Assembly (NCBI RefSeq): GCF_001570365.1
Contig: NZ_BBYK01000074.1
Coordinates: forward strand, 1-64,000
Length of the DNA stretch: 64,000 bases
Source: Microtetraspora fusca
Lineage (GTDB): Bacteria > Actinomycetota > Actinomycetes > Streptosporangiales > Streptosporangiaceae
Direction of reading: 5' to 3'
The position numbers were made by a program, and so were the translations under genes. The notes beneath the pieces are model-generated. The model searched no databases. It was given only the letters and a program-made list of their open reading frames with translations, and was not told the origin of the DNA. How positions within the stretch are numbered: the first letter of the stretch is position 1; every line of letters begins with the position of its first letter. Of this stretch, positions 51,599-59,873 are shown piece by piece.

Positions 51599-51615
51599 TG
51601 ATTGTGAGGGGTATC

Positions 51616-52665
51616 GTGGTTCGCGGGAAACTGCTCCGCCGGCGCGGGTGGCGGGCCGTACTCGTCGCCGTCACCGTGCTCGGGCTCGTCGTGGCCGGCC
51701 TGAGCGGAGTGGTGGTGTGGCAGAACTCCTACGCCATGAACGTGCAGCGGATGACGATCCGCGAGGGCGGACACGAGCTGCGCGCGGTCCTGACCACGCC
51801 GGAGGGCGGCGCACGGCGCCATCCTTTGGTGGTGATGGTCCACGGCGACGGGCCGACCGACGCGACCCACGAGGATGGCTACCAGCCGATCTGGGAGGCG
51901 TTCGCCCGCGCCGGGTACGCGAGCCTGTCCTGGGACAAGCCGGGAGTGGCGGGGGCGCCGGGGAACTGGCTGCACCAGTCCATGGACGACCGCGCGGACG
52001 AGGTCGCCGCCGCCATCGCCTGGGCTCGGTCCCGACCGGACATCGACGGCGAGCGGATCGGCCTGTGGGGCGCCAGTCAGGCCGGATGGGTCATGCCCAA
52101 GGTCGCCAAGCGCACCGGAGTGGCGTTCGTGATCGCCGTCGCCACCGCCGTCAACTGGCTTCAGCAGGGCCGATACAACCTGCTGGCCGAGCTGCGGCAG
52201 GAGCATGCCTCGGCCGCCGAGGTCAAGGAGAGAATCGCCAAGAGTGATCGGACCCGAGAGCTGCTGCGCCGCGGAGCGAGCTACGAGGAGTACGTACGCG
52301 CCATGGGAGACGGCGACGGCATGACCGCCGACCGGTGGGGTTTCATCGGCCGCAACTACACCGCCGACGCGACCGACGATCTGCTCGCGCTGCGCGGAGT
52401 TCCGGTCCTGCTCTTCTTGGGAGGGCTCGACGTCAACGTGGACTCGGCCGACACGGAGACCGTGTACCGCAGGCAGTTGGAGCCCGGCGGCGCCCTCACG
52501 GTCCGCAACTATCCGGACGCCGACCACTCCATGGTCAAGGGCGAGCTCGTCCGGTCCGGCCTCCGGCTCGCGCTGACCGCGATCTTCGCGCCACGGTCGC
52601 TGTTCGCCCCGCACTACCTGGCCGACCAGGAGAACTTCCTGCGCGGCCTCCGCTCCCGGAGCTGA
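51616..52665 (+). CDS. Membrane-anchored alpha/beta hydrolase
   Basis: A 349-residue hydrolase. A signal anchor (AVLVAVTVLGLVVAGLSGVV, residues 14-33) precedes an exported catalytic domain: oxyanion segment MVHGDGPTDAT, nucleophile elbow LWGASQAGW, and catalytic His in YPDADHSMVK; the acid is likely in LGGLDVNVD. The start at GTG 51616 is preferred: it follows GAGGGG, whereas the TTG at 51598 lies inside the operator. An esterase or acyl-peptidase role on an extracellular substrate is plausible, controlled by PaaX. Confidence 0.85.
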   Translation: MVRGKLLRRRGWRAVLVAVTVLGLVVAGLSGVVVWQNSYAMNVQRMTIREGGHELRAVLTTPEGGARRHPLVVMVHGDGPTDATHEDGYQPIWEAFARAGYASLSWDKPGVAGAPGNWLHQSMDDRADEVAAAIAWARSRPDIDGERIGLWGASQAGWVMPKVAKRTGVAFVIAVATAVNWLQQGRYNLLAELRQEHASAAEVKERIAKSDRTRELLRRGASYEEYVRAMGDGDGMTADRWGFIGRNYTADATDDLLALRGVPVLLFLGGLDVNVDSADTETVYRRQLEPGGALTVRNYPDADHSMVKGELVRSGLRLALTAIFAPRSLFAPHYLADQENFLRGLRSRS

Positions 52666-52823
52666 CCCCATCACCCGGACCGCCGCGGCGCCGGCCGGGC
52701 GATATGGAGTGACGGCTGCCCGGCCACGTCCACCGTGCGGGCTCTGCAGTACGCGCACAGGGCACTGCCCGAGAAGAACGCGAGCCCTACGGGAGGATCT
52801 TCTCCCTGGCGGTAATCGAAGGG

Positions 52824-53348
52824 GTGGAGAGGTCATTACCAGGTGTGGACGATTCCGAAGCGCAACTCACCGCGCTATATAAGGGGCACTACCGCAGCGT
52901 GCTCAGTTACGTGCTGTTGCGAGCCGAGCAGCAGACAGCCGAGGACATCACCAGCGAGACATTCCTGATCGCCTGGCGACGGCTCGACCGCGTGCCTGAG
53001 CCGCCGCTGCCCTGGCTGCTCGGTGTGGCCCGCAATCTGCTGCGGACGCAACGCCGGTCCCGGCTGCGCGGACAGAGCCTGGTTGAGCGGCTCGCCGAAC
53101 TGGCCCCGGCCGGCGATGTCGCCGAACAGGTGGCCGAGCGGCAGGCGGCGCTGAACGCGCTCGCGGACCTGTCCGAGCGCGACGCCGAGGCCGTGCTCCT
53201 GGCCAGTTGGTACGGCCTCAGCCCGGCCGAGGCCGCGAAGGTCACGGGCTGCTCGGCCGGCACGTTCAACGTCCGCCTGCACCGCGCCCGCCGCCGTCTG
53301 GCCGACGCACTCGGCTTCACCCGCCTCACCTTCCAGGAGCAGTCATGA
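52824..53348 (+). CDS. ECF-type RNA polymerase sigma factor
   Basis: A 174-residue sigma factor. Region 2 is LTALYKGHYRSVLSYVLLRA, then AEDITSETFLIAWRRLDRVP (-10 recognition). Region 4 is ALADLSERDAEAVLLASWYG, then LSPAEAAKVTGCSAGTFNVR and LHRARRRL (-35 recognition). The start is uncertain: GTG 52824 directly follows GAAGGGG, while GTG 52845 has a looser ribosome site. Its last bases overlap the next gene by four (ATGA), so it is coupled to a membrane protein that is the natural anti-sigma candidate. Confidence 0.92.
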   Translation: MERSLPGVDDSEAQLTALYKGHYRSVLSYVLLRAEQQTAEDITSETFLIAWRRLDRVPEPPLPWLLGVARNLLRTQRRSRLRGQSLVERLAELAPAGDVAEQVAERQAALNALADLSERDAEAVLLASWYGLSPAEAAKVTGCSAGTFNVRLHRARRRLADALGFTRLTFQEQS

Positions 53349-53986
53349 GCGACCTCGACGACCTGATCATGTCCCTGCGCCCCGACACCGACGACGCCTA
53401 CCGGCGCCGCTGCGAGTCCGACCTCGCCCGCACCCTCGCCACTCCTCGCCGCCGCTCCTTCTCCCTGCGGCTGGGGTTGGCGGCGGTGGCCGTTCCTGTC
53501 GTGCTCGTCGGCGTCGTGGCCGCGGTCGCACTGGCACCCGCCCCATCAGAGGATCGCGTCGTCATGGCGGCGAGCCTGCAACAGGTTCTTTCGGCGGGCG
53601 CCGAAGAGCCAGTGATCACGGTCTTCCTGTGCTACGAGGATGACGCATGGCCCGCGTGTGGCGGCAGCACGGGGGATCCCGGAGGCGGCGGCTCGGCGAT
53701 CACCGAGCGGGAGAAGGCGAACGTCAACAAGACGCTGACCACGATGCCGGGGGTGGAGAACGTCACGTTCGAGGACAAGGCCGCCCTGTATGACCGTTTC
53801 CGCAAGAGCTTTGTCAAGTCTGGCGGGAAGCCGGAAGTGCTTGAGCGGCTCACGGTTGAGGACATGCACGAGTCGTTCCGGGTCACGATGAAGCCCGGTG
53901 CGGACTGGCGCCCGGTGATCGAAACGGCGAAGGGGATGTCTGGGGTCGCCAGCGTCATCGACCAAAGATGCAGCTCTTCATGTTAG
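53345..53986 (+). CDS. Membrane protein with FtsX-like extracellular domain; candidate anti-sigma factor
   Basis: A 213-residue single-pass protein. The cytoplasmic N-terminus (residues 1-40, DDLIMSLRPDTDDAYRRRCE) could contact the sigma factor. A membrane segment lies at 41-64. The outside part resembles the extracellular domain of FtsX: VITVFLCYEDDAWPACGG (Cys96, Cys105), ITEREKANVNKTLTTMPGVE, SFVKSGGK, then ESFRVTMKPGADW and GMSGVASVIDQ. In FtsX this domain binds cell-wall hydrolase activators (RipC in mycobacteria). The four FtsX membrane spans are absent. Coupling to the sigma gene suggests it senses envelope or peptidoglycan state. A terminator follows. Confidence 0.75.
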   Translation: MSDLDDLIMSLRPDTDDAYRRRCESDLARTLATPRRRSFSLRLGLAAVAVPVVLVGVVAAVALAPAPSEDRVVMAASLQQVLSAGAEEPVITVFLCYEDDAWPACGGSTGDPGGGGSAITEREKANVNKTLTTMPGVENVTFEDKAALYDRFRKSFVKSGGKPEVLERLTVEDMHESFRVTMKPGADWRPVIETAKGMSGVASVIDQRCSSSC

Positions 53987-54009
53987 AAGATCGCTGAAGA
54001 CGTTGGACT

Positions 54010-54041
54010 TCTGGCTCCACCCCGTCCGGGGCGGAGCCAGA
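54010..54041 (+). terminator. Terminator hairpin after the sigma/FtsX-domain operon
   Basis: TCTGGCTCC (54010-54018) pairs with GGAGCCAGA (54033-54041), with an inner CCCCG-tc-CGGGG stem. The whole 32-base hairpin sits 24 bases after the stop. Confidence 0.65.
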
Positions 54042-54122
54042 GTCGTTGATGCGCACGTTGAACAGGATGAATCGGCGGAAATCCGATGGACGAGGCGGTC
54101 CGGGCGATGCGATAGTCGCGCC

Positions 54123-55358
54123 GTGACTGCGACCACCACCTTGCCCGCGCCCATCTCCCTGGCCGACGGCCTCGTCCTGCGGCAGGCGCAGCCCACGGAC
54201 CTCGACCAGATCGGCGCGCTCCTCGCCGACCGCATGGACGCGGCCGACGCCCTCGACCATCGGCTGGTCGTCACCGACCCGGACGCCGGCTGGTCCGCCT
54301 GCGCCGTGGTCGTCGACGGCGACCGGGTCGTCGCCACCGCGACGCTCCTCGACGAAGACGTACGCGTCGGCGGCGTCCACCTGCCCGCCGGCCAGGTCGA
54401 ACTGGTCGCCACCGACCGCGAATACGAAGGCCGCGGACTCGTACGGGCGCTGATGAAATGGGCCCACGACCGATCCGCCGCCCGCGGCCACGTCGTCCAG
54501 ACGATGATCGGGATCCCGTACTTCTACCGGCTGTTCGGGTACGAGTACGCCATCGACGTCCCGCCGGCGCTGACCGTGCGCACCCCGCCGCCCGGCGACG
54601 GAACACCCGCGCTCCGTCCCGCACAGCCCTCCGACGTCCCCGCCATGGCGGCCCTGCAGGACGCGGCCCAGAGCCGGTTCGACGTGACGATGCCGCACTC
54701 GGCGGCATGCTGGCGATGGCTGCTGGCCCACGAGGCGAGCAACCTCTGGGTCCTGGAGCAGGACGACACCGTCACCGCCGTCGGACGCACCACGCCCCCC
54801 GACGACGAGGTGCTCCTGGCCGAGGCCGCCGCACGCGACGAGACGTCGGCGCGGGATCTGCTCCGCGGCGTCGCCGCCCTGGTGCCCGACAGCGAGGTGC
54901 AGGTCGTCCATCGGGCCGGTACCGTGACCGCGGCCGCCTGGCAGGAGTTCCTCGACCACGAACCGCGCAAGCAGGCGGAGCAGTACTACGTCCGCATCCC
55001 CGACGCCGCGGCGCTGCTCGACCGGCTGCGGCCGCTGCTCTGGCATCGGCTCACCACAGCCGGGATCGATCACGCCGGCCGCGACATCGTCATCTCCACC
55101 TTCGGCGCCCACTACCGGATCCCGGTCAACGCGGACGGCCTCGGCGAGGTCGTCGCCGGCGGCGCGATGCAGAGTCCCGGAGTCGCGGGAGGTGCCGGAG
55201 TGGCGCCCGACTACCTGCCCGCCCTGCTGTTCGGTCCGCACGGCATCGAAGGGCTGACCCGGGTCCGGCCGGACGTCTACGCCCGGGAGGAGGAGCTGTT
55301 CCAGGCGCTCTTTCCGCCGCTCACCGCCGACCTGCTCACCTACTACCTGCCGTACTAG
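54123..55358 (+). CDS. GNAT-family acetyltransferase, Eis-like length
   Basis: A 411-residue protein. The N-terminal GNAT domain has VELVATDREYEGRGLVRALM (acetyl-CoA loop, REYEGRGL) and TMIGIPYFYRLFGYEYAI. A second degenerate GNAT-like part (ALRPAQPSDVPAMAALQDAA) and a C-terminal sterol-carrier-like domain follow, similar in overall size to Eis-type multi-acetyltransferases; orthology is not certain. GTG 54123 lies six bases after GATAGT (54111-54116) with no ribosome site, so it may be leaderless. It converges on the RpiR gene. Confidence 0.82.
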   Translation: MTATTTLPAPISLADGLVLRQAQPTDLDQIGALLADRMDAADALDHRLVVTDPDAGWSACAVVVDGDRVVATATLLDEDVRVGGVHLPAGQVELVATDREYEGRGLVRALMKWAHDRSAARGHVVQTMIGIPYFYRLFGYEYAIDVPPALTVRTPPPGDGTPALRPAQPSDVPAMAALQDAAQSRFDVTMPHSAACWRWLLAHEASNLWVLEQDDTVTAVGRTTPPDDEVLLAEAAARDETSARDLLRGVAALVPDSEVQVVHRAGTVTAAAWQEFLDHEPRKQAEQYYVRIPDAAALLDRLRPLLWHRLTTAGIDHAGRDIVISTFGAHYRIPVNADGLGEVVAGGAMQSPGVAGGAGVAPDYLPALLFGPHGIEGLTRVRPDVYAREEELFQALFPPLTADLLTYYLPY

Positions 55359-55385
55359 GGCGCGTATCGGATTGTGATCAACCTG

Positions 55386-55412
55386 CAGGCTTCGCCCGTG
55401 CGGCGAAGCCTG
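55386..55412. terminator. Bidirectional terminator hairpin
   Basis: CAGGCTTCGCC pairs with GGCGAAGCCTG (11 pairs, five-base loop); outer ATCGGAT / ATCCGAT can extend it. It lies between the convergent acetyltransferase and RpiR genes. Confidence 0.7.
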
Positions 55413-55522
55413 ATCCGATGCCCCCGCTTCCCCGAGGTGACCTACACCCGCTGACCGCGCACTGTCGAACTCGCCGCCCCCCCGTCCGCCGCCGCATGGC
55501 TCCGGTGTGAGAAAAGGAACGT

Positions 55523-56413
55523 TCAGTACGGCAGGAAGATCTGGCGTTCCGTGGCGCTGTCGTCGAAGGCTTCGAGCTGGGCCTGCCCTTCGGCGGCGAG
55601 GGTGTCCAGCATGGTGTGCAGCAGCGCCGTGCACAGAACCGTGGGACCCGCGTGGGAGTCGAACGCGAAATCCGAGCTCACCGGTGCGAGCAGGACCTCG
55701 TCCGCGAGGTCGGTGAGCCGGCCGACCGGTTGATCGGTGATGAGGGCGACCTTCAGCCCCACGCGCCGCGCCCACGTGAGCCCCTGGGCCAGCTCGCGCG
55801 GGTAGCGCGGCAATCCGATGGCGAGCACCCACTCGGCTCCGGCTTCGGCCGCCCGGCTCAGCCGGTCCTCCAGGGGCGACCCCGCGACGTCCAGTACCCG
55901 TACGTCCGGGAGCACCTTTTCGGCGAGGTAGCCGAACAGGTGCGCAAGCGGGGCGGAGATCCGCAGTCCCACCACCAGGAGCGGACGCGACCTGGCCAGG
56001 TGGGCGGCCACCTGCCGAAGCTTACTGAGATCCCCGAGACCGTCCCGCAGCCGCTCGAGGTCGCGGATCTCGGAGTTCACCAGTTCCTGGATCTCGTTGA
56101 GGCCCTCGGCGGGCAGCGCTCGTTGCGGGCCGCCGAACACCGACGAGCGGAGCGCGTCCCGGAACTCGGGGAACCCCCTGAACCCGAGCGCGGCGGCGAA
56201 GCGGGTGACCGACGGCTGGCTGACTCCGACGCGCTCGGCGATGTCGGTGCTGGTGAAGAAGACGGCCTCTTGCGCGTGGTCGAGCAGGTAGCGCGCGATC
56301 CGGCGCTGCGACGGGGAGAGCCGGTGGTCGCCCAAGAGCGAGCGCAGGTTCGCGGAGATCCGCGCCGCGTCCGGCACAGCGAACGGCCGGCCGGTCTCCC
56401 TGGCGTGCCCCAT
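55523..56413 (-). CDS. MurR/RpiR family transcriptional regulator
   Basis: A 296-residue regulator. The RpiR helix-turn-helix is LSPSQRRIARYLLDHAQEAV, FFTSTDIAERVGVSQPSVTR, FAAALGFRGFPEFRDALRSS. It is followed by a SIS sugar-phosphate-binding domain (PLLVVGLRISAPLAHLFGYL, WVLAIGLPRYPRELAQGLTW). The start at 56413 (MGHARETG) follows GAGG closely; a longer form is open upstream. The family usually senses phosphosugars or amino-sugar phosphates. No obvious target operon is adjacent, apart from the carboxypeptidase gene upstream on the same strand. Confidence 0.9.
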   Translation of the reverse strand: MGHARETGRPFAVPDAARISANLRSLLGDHRLSPSQRRIARYLLDHAQEAVFFTSTDIAERVGVSQPSVTRFAAALGFRGFPEFRDALRSSVFGGPQRALPAEGLNEIQELVNSEIRDLERLRDGLGDLSKLRQVAAHLARSRPLLVVGLRISAPLAHLFGYLAEKVLPDVRVLDVAGSPLEDRLSRAAEAGAEWVLAIGLPRYPRELAQGLTWARRVGLKVALITDQPVGRLTDLADEVLLAPVSSDFAFDSHAGPTVLCTALLHTMLDTLAAEGQAQLEAFDDSATERQIFLPY

Positions 56414-56610
56414 CCTCGACCACTTCCCTTCTCCACGGAGTGACAGACCCAGCGACGTTCTCACCGCCCGGCGGGCGACGCCATCGGAATGGTCAAGTGA
56501 CTTCATGGGGCGCGAAGTTCCCGTGGGCCTACAACGTCGCCGGGTTTCTGCCGCTCATCCGCCGCAGGGTGCCTGTGGGCAGCCGCCGGCGTTCGTTCGG
56601 CTCATACGCC

Positions 56611-56640
56611 GCCGGGCGGCCCCTGGAGGGACCGCCCGGC
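56611..56640 (-). terminator. Terminator hairpin after the M14 carboxypeptidase gene
   Basis: GCCGGGCGG pairs with CCGCCCGGC around CCCCTGGAGGGA, which can itself pair partly. It lies 26 bases past the carboxypeptidase stop on the minus strand. Confidence 0.65.
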
Positions 56641-56665
56641 TCATCGGGTGCGTGGTGACGTCCGC

Positions 56666-58135
56666 CTAGTTCTTCGGGCCGTTGCCGTTGAAGCGGGTCT
56701 TGCACTCCTGCAGTCGCACATCGACCTTCTCGCCCCTGTCGACGGTGACGTGCACCGTCTCGAGGACCTCGCCGGTCGGCCGGGCGCAGGTGAGCGTCCA
56801 GCTCTCCTTGAGGAACTTTCCAGGGCCGGTGGCGACGACGCCGGTCTCGGTGTAGGCCGGGACCGGCCGCACCGACGGGTTGACGTGCCAGGTGAACTTG
56901 CCGTTGGTCGGAGTGATCAGGCGGGACTCCAGGTGGGTCGGAACCGCGATGGGCGGGTCGATGACGCTGCCCGCCTGCTTGATCGGCGCCGTCCACAGGT
57001 CGAAGTCCTTCGTGATCGTGAGGACCGCGCCCTTCGGCCCCTGGCCCGTGATCACGGAGTGTCCCGCCGGGTCCGCCGCGTACTCCAGGGCCACCATGAA
57101 CGCCTCGCGGTTCGACTTGCCCTCGTAGCGCCCGGTGCCCAGGTAGTCCTCGATCACCTCGGGGTAGGTGTTGTTGGTCGACTGGGTCTTCATGATCTCG
57201 AACGTGAACCCGAGGCCGCGGGTGGCGTAGTAGGACCAGTCCTGGGTCTCGCCGGTCGTCTCGTAGTCGAAGCCCGACTTCATGCCCGTGTAGCCGTTCT
57301 TGGCCGCCATCGCGTCGGTCAGGGCGGCGTAGGCGGCCTCGTCCGGGGCGTCGCCCGCGCGCTTCTCCAGCGGCGGACGGAGGAGGGTGTGACCAGAGGT
57401 GTGGTTCGTGATCAGGACGGTGACCTGGTTGGCCGAGGTCAGGTCCATGATGTTCTGGATCTCCGGCTCGGAGCCCGGCCCGGGGCCGCGGGTCGTCGCG
57501 TTGGAACCCGCGTTGCTGCCCCAGCCGAAGGGGTAGTTGCGATTGATGTCGACCCCGGCGCTGCTGGCGCACGTCGGCGAGACGCCGCAGCTGGTCCGCC
57601 GGTTGAGCATGAACCCGTCCACGTTGACGACCGGGACGAAGATGACCCGTGCCTGGTTGAGCAGGCGCGTGATCCGCGGGTCCTTCCCGTCGTTGTTGAT
57701 CAAGTCGTAGGCGAACTCCAACGTGTGCTCACCCGAGGGCCACTCGTTCCCGTGGTGCATGCCCATCATGAACAGGACCGGCTTGCCGTCGGAGGCGTCG
57801 ACGTCGTGCGTCACCTCGATGCCGTACACCTCGCGGCCCTGGCGGGTCTTGTGCGGCAAGGTGATGTGCTTGACGAGCCCGGGGTGCCGGGTGCTCAGCG
57901 CGAGCATCTCGTCGTTGTAGTCCGTGATCGTCCGGTAGGTGGTGCGACCGCTGGGCAGAGCCGCCGCCTGCGCCGCCAGTTCCTGGACGGCCGCCGCGGG
58001 GTCGGCCGACTCGGCGAAGCCGGCCGTGGCCGCCGGAATGCTGAGACTTCCGAGCAATCCGACGCCCAACGCAAGCGTCAAAACGCGTTTCCTGGCGCTT
58101 GGAGTCGTGGGCGGCTGCGAGCCTCGTGAAGACAT
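56666..58135 (-). CDS. Secreted M14 zinc carboxypeptidase
   Basis: A 489-residue exoprotease. The signal peptide (SARKRVLTLALGVGLLGSLS, AATAGFA) spans residues 13-41. The M14 catalytic domain shows MGMHHGNEWPSGEH (zinc ligands His128 and Glu131), VFVP-like NVDGF, GVDINRNYPFGWG (substrate carboxylate Arg), TNHTSGHTLLRPP (third zinc His) and FTFEIMKT (catalytic Glu). The C-terminal about 100 residues form a beta-rich domain with two Cys. AAAGG precedes the ATG. It would trim C-terminal residues from external peptides, feeding the peptide importers of this region. Confidence 0.93.
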   Translation of the reverse strand: MSSRGSQPPTTPSARKRVLTLALGVGLLGSLSIPAATAGFAESADPAAAVQELAAQAAALPSGRTTYRTITDYNDEMLALSTRHPGLVKHITLPHKTRQGREVYGIEVTHDVDASDGKPVLFMMGMHHGNEWPSGEHTLEFAYDLINNDGKDPRITRLLNQARVIFVPVVNVDGFMLNRRTSCGVSPTCASSAGVDINRNYPFGWGSNAGSNATTRGPGPGSEPEIQNIMDLTSANQVTVLITNHTSGHTLLRPPLEKRAGDAPDEAAYAALTDAMAAKNGYTGMKSGFDYETTGETQDWSYYATRGLGFTFEIMKTQSTNNTYPEVIEDYLGTGRYEGKSNREAFMVALEYAADPAGHSVITGQGPKGAVLTITKDFDLWTAPIKQAGSVIDPPIAVPTHLESRLITPTNGKFTWHVNPSVRPVPAYTETGVVATGPGKFLKESWTLTCARPTGEVLETVHVTVDRGEKVDVRLQECKTRFNGNGPKN

Positions 58136-59873
58136 GGGGGGACCTTTCTAGCTGCAGACGAACTGGAAACAGAAACGCGTCCATTTATTCGAGCTGTTCT
58201 TTGGGGAGTGCTCCTGGACGCCCCCGATCGGCCGTTGACTGCAAATTTTCAGGTAGTCTCTGCGATGAATGCATACCTGTCAACCCTCAGTTTCTCCGCA
58301 CACGCGCGGAAGGTCGGCGGTGATGGGTGCTTTACAGCGAGGAGCCCGGGGGTGGATCGGGCCGAAACAAATTGGTGCGCCACCGGACCGGTGAGTCCCG
58401 GCGGCCGGCGTCGCTCGCGCGCCCAGGTCGGAGGGGATATCGCCGAGCCGCTCGGTGCAGGAGCGCGGGGCGGCCGCGCGTACGCGCCGGATGCGCCGGA
58501 TTCCGGCCGGGGGGAGGAGCCCGACGCTGCCCGGGCGCCGGTGTCCTGAGGGGGGCCGGGCCGGCCCAGTCGTTGGCCGTATGGCCGCTGAGCTGCGCAC
58601 TCTCCGCGTTAAGCCTGGTCACAGGCCTCCCGTCAGGCCCGGAAGATCCATGTGGTCGTGGGAGGCTCCAGGCCGGGTGAACCGCGCGAGATCGGGCTTC
58701 CCGGCAGTCGCTCCTCGGCCATTTCGGATCGCGTGCGCCGTGCCGATATGCACGATGAAACGCCGCAATGTGAACGACGGTTTCCTGGCCGTAGTATTCG
58801 GAGAAGATGCCCTGGAGCGATCGCATGTCGCCGAGTGGATCGAATCAGATCGGATATTGCTTCATTCATTGAATGCTTTGTCGTTGCTCGCTTTCGGTCT
58901 GACGATGTGACTTCATAGCCTCGCGGGCAGAATGGCCCCCGCTTCGGAACGCGATCGGCACGGATCGCGTGCGGACGGACCGCCAATGGCTGGATGGCGC
59001 TCTCGACGAACTCATCGGCGAGTCGACGGATTCACGGGATGCGCCGAACCGGTCAACGGGATGACGCGAGTGAAAGCCGATCATCGTGACCCGAATGTGC
59101 GACGCCGCGATATCCCGCTTCCGGATTTCGCTCGCTCGGGCGAGCGACTCTGGCGCGGTTCGCCGTCGCCTCGTGCCGGGCCCCGGGCGCGCCGCTCGGG
59201 TATCGCTCGTCGGTCCCGCGGCGACTGGTGACGCCAGGTACGGGCCATGGTTCGGCGACGCTGCCCGTACCCGATGAGCCGACGGCGTCCGTCATGTGCT
59301 TGGCGGGTGCGGCGGCGTGAGGAGTTTCCGGCGCTGCCGGAAATGGGATTCGAGACGGGAGAAAAGAGTGACGCATGACGACTCCGGTGAAATCGCCCCC
59401 GGGTGGCCGGATAGGCGATACAGCTGTGGCCTACGGTGACGGACGCGCACAACCGCCGACCGTGCGGGAACAGCTCGAAGGTTCCCCAGAAGGTCCCTTG
59501 ACCGTTTGTTTGGGAGTGGCCGCTCAATCCCCCGGAAACGGGTCGGCTCATGCCCGGGGATGTTTGTACGTCATGAAAGTCCCTTGTACGGCAGTTCGGG
59601 CGGGGATGAGGGTCAATGGGCGGTGTGGCGGTGTCACCGGGAGCCTTCGCCGTACAGGTTCGCGGCGACTCCGGTGCCACCGTTCGCGCACGCCGAACGC
59701 CTGGAGAAACTGCAGGAACATCTCGAAGTCGATCTCCGCACCTGCGGCCATGGCGGGACCAGTCCGAGGGGCACGGCTCCTGGTCCACCGGTGTGCCGGA
59801 CTCCAAGCCCGGAGGTCGCAAGTTTGCCGCGGAGGCCAAACCCGGCGCGTGCGAGAATCCAGATACTGAAGAC
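58136..59873. other. 1.7-kb stretch without a supportable gene
   Basis: Open frames exist on both strands, but none shows the third-position GC bias of neighbouring genes or resembles a family. GC content dips in 58150-58270 and 58740-58920. The ORF from 59375 has a possible ribosome site (GGGAG) and a natural-looking first 55 residues, but its later sequence is unlike coding DNA. This may be decayed genes, foreign DNA or a long regulatory/non-coding region. Confidence 0.4.

Noticed and set aside
54003-54122. Upstream extension of the Eis-like acetyltransferase to 54003
   Set aside because: The extension overlaps the terminator hairpin of the preceding operon and reads like non-coding sequence.
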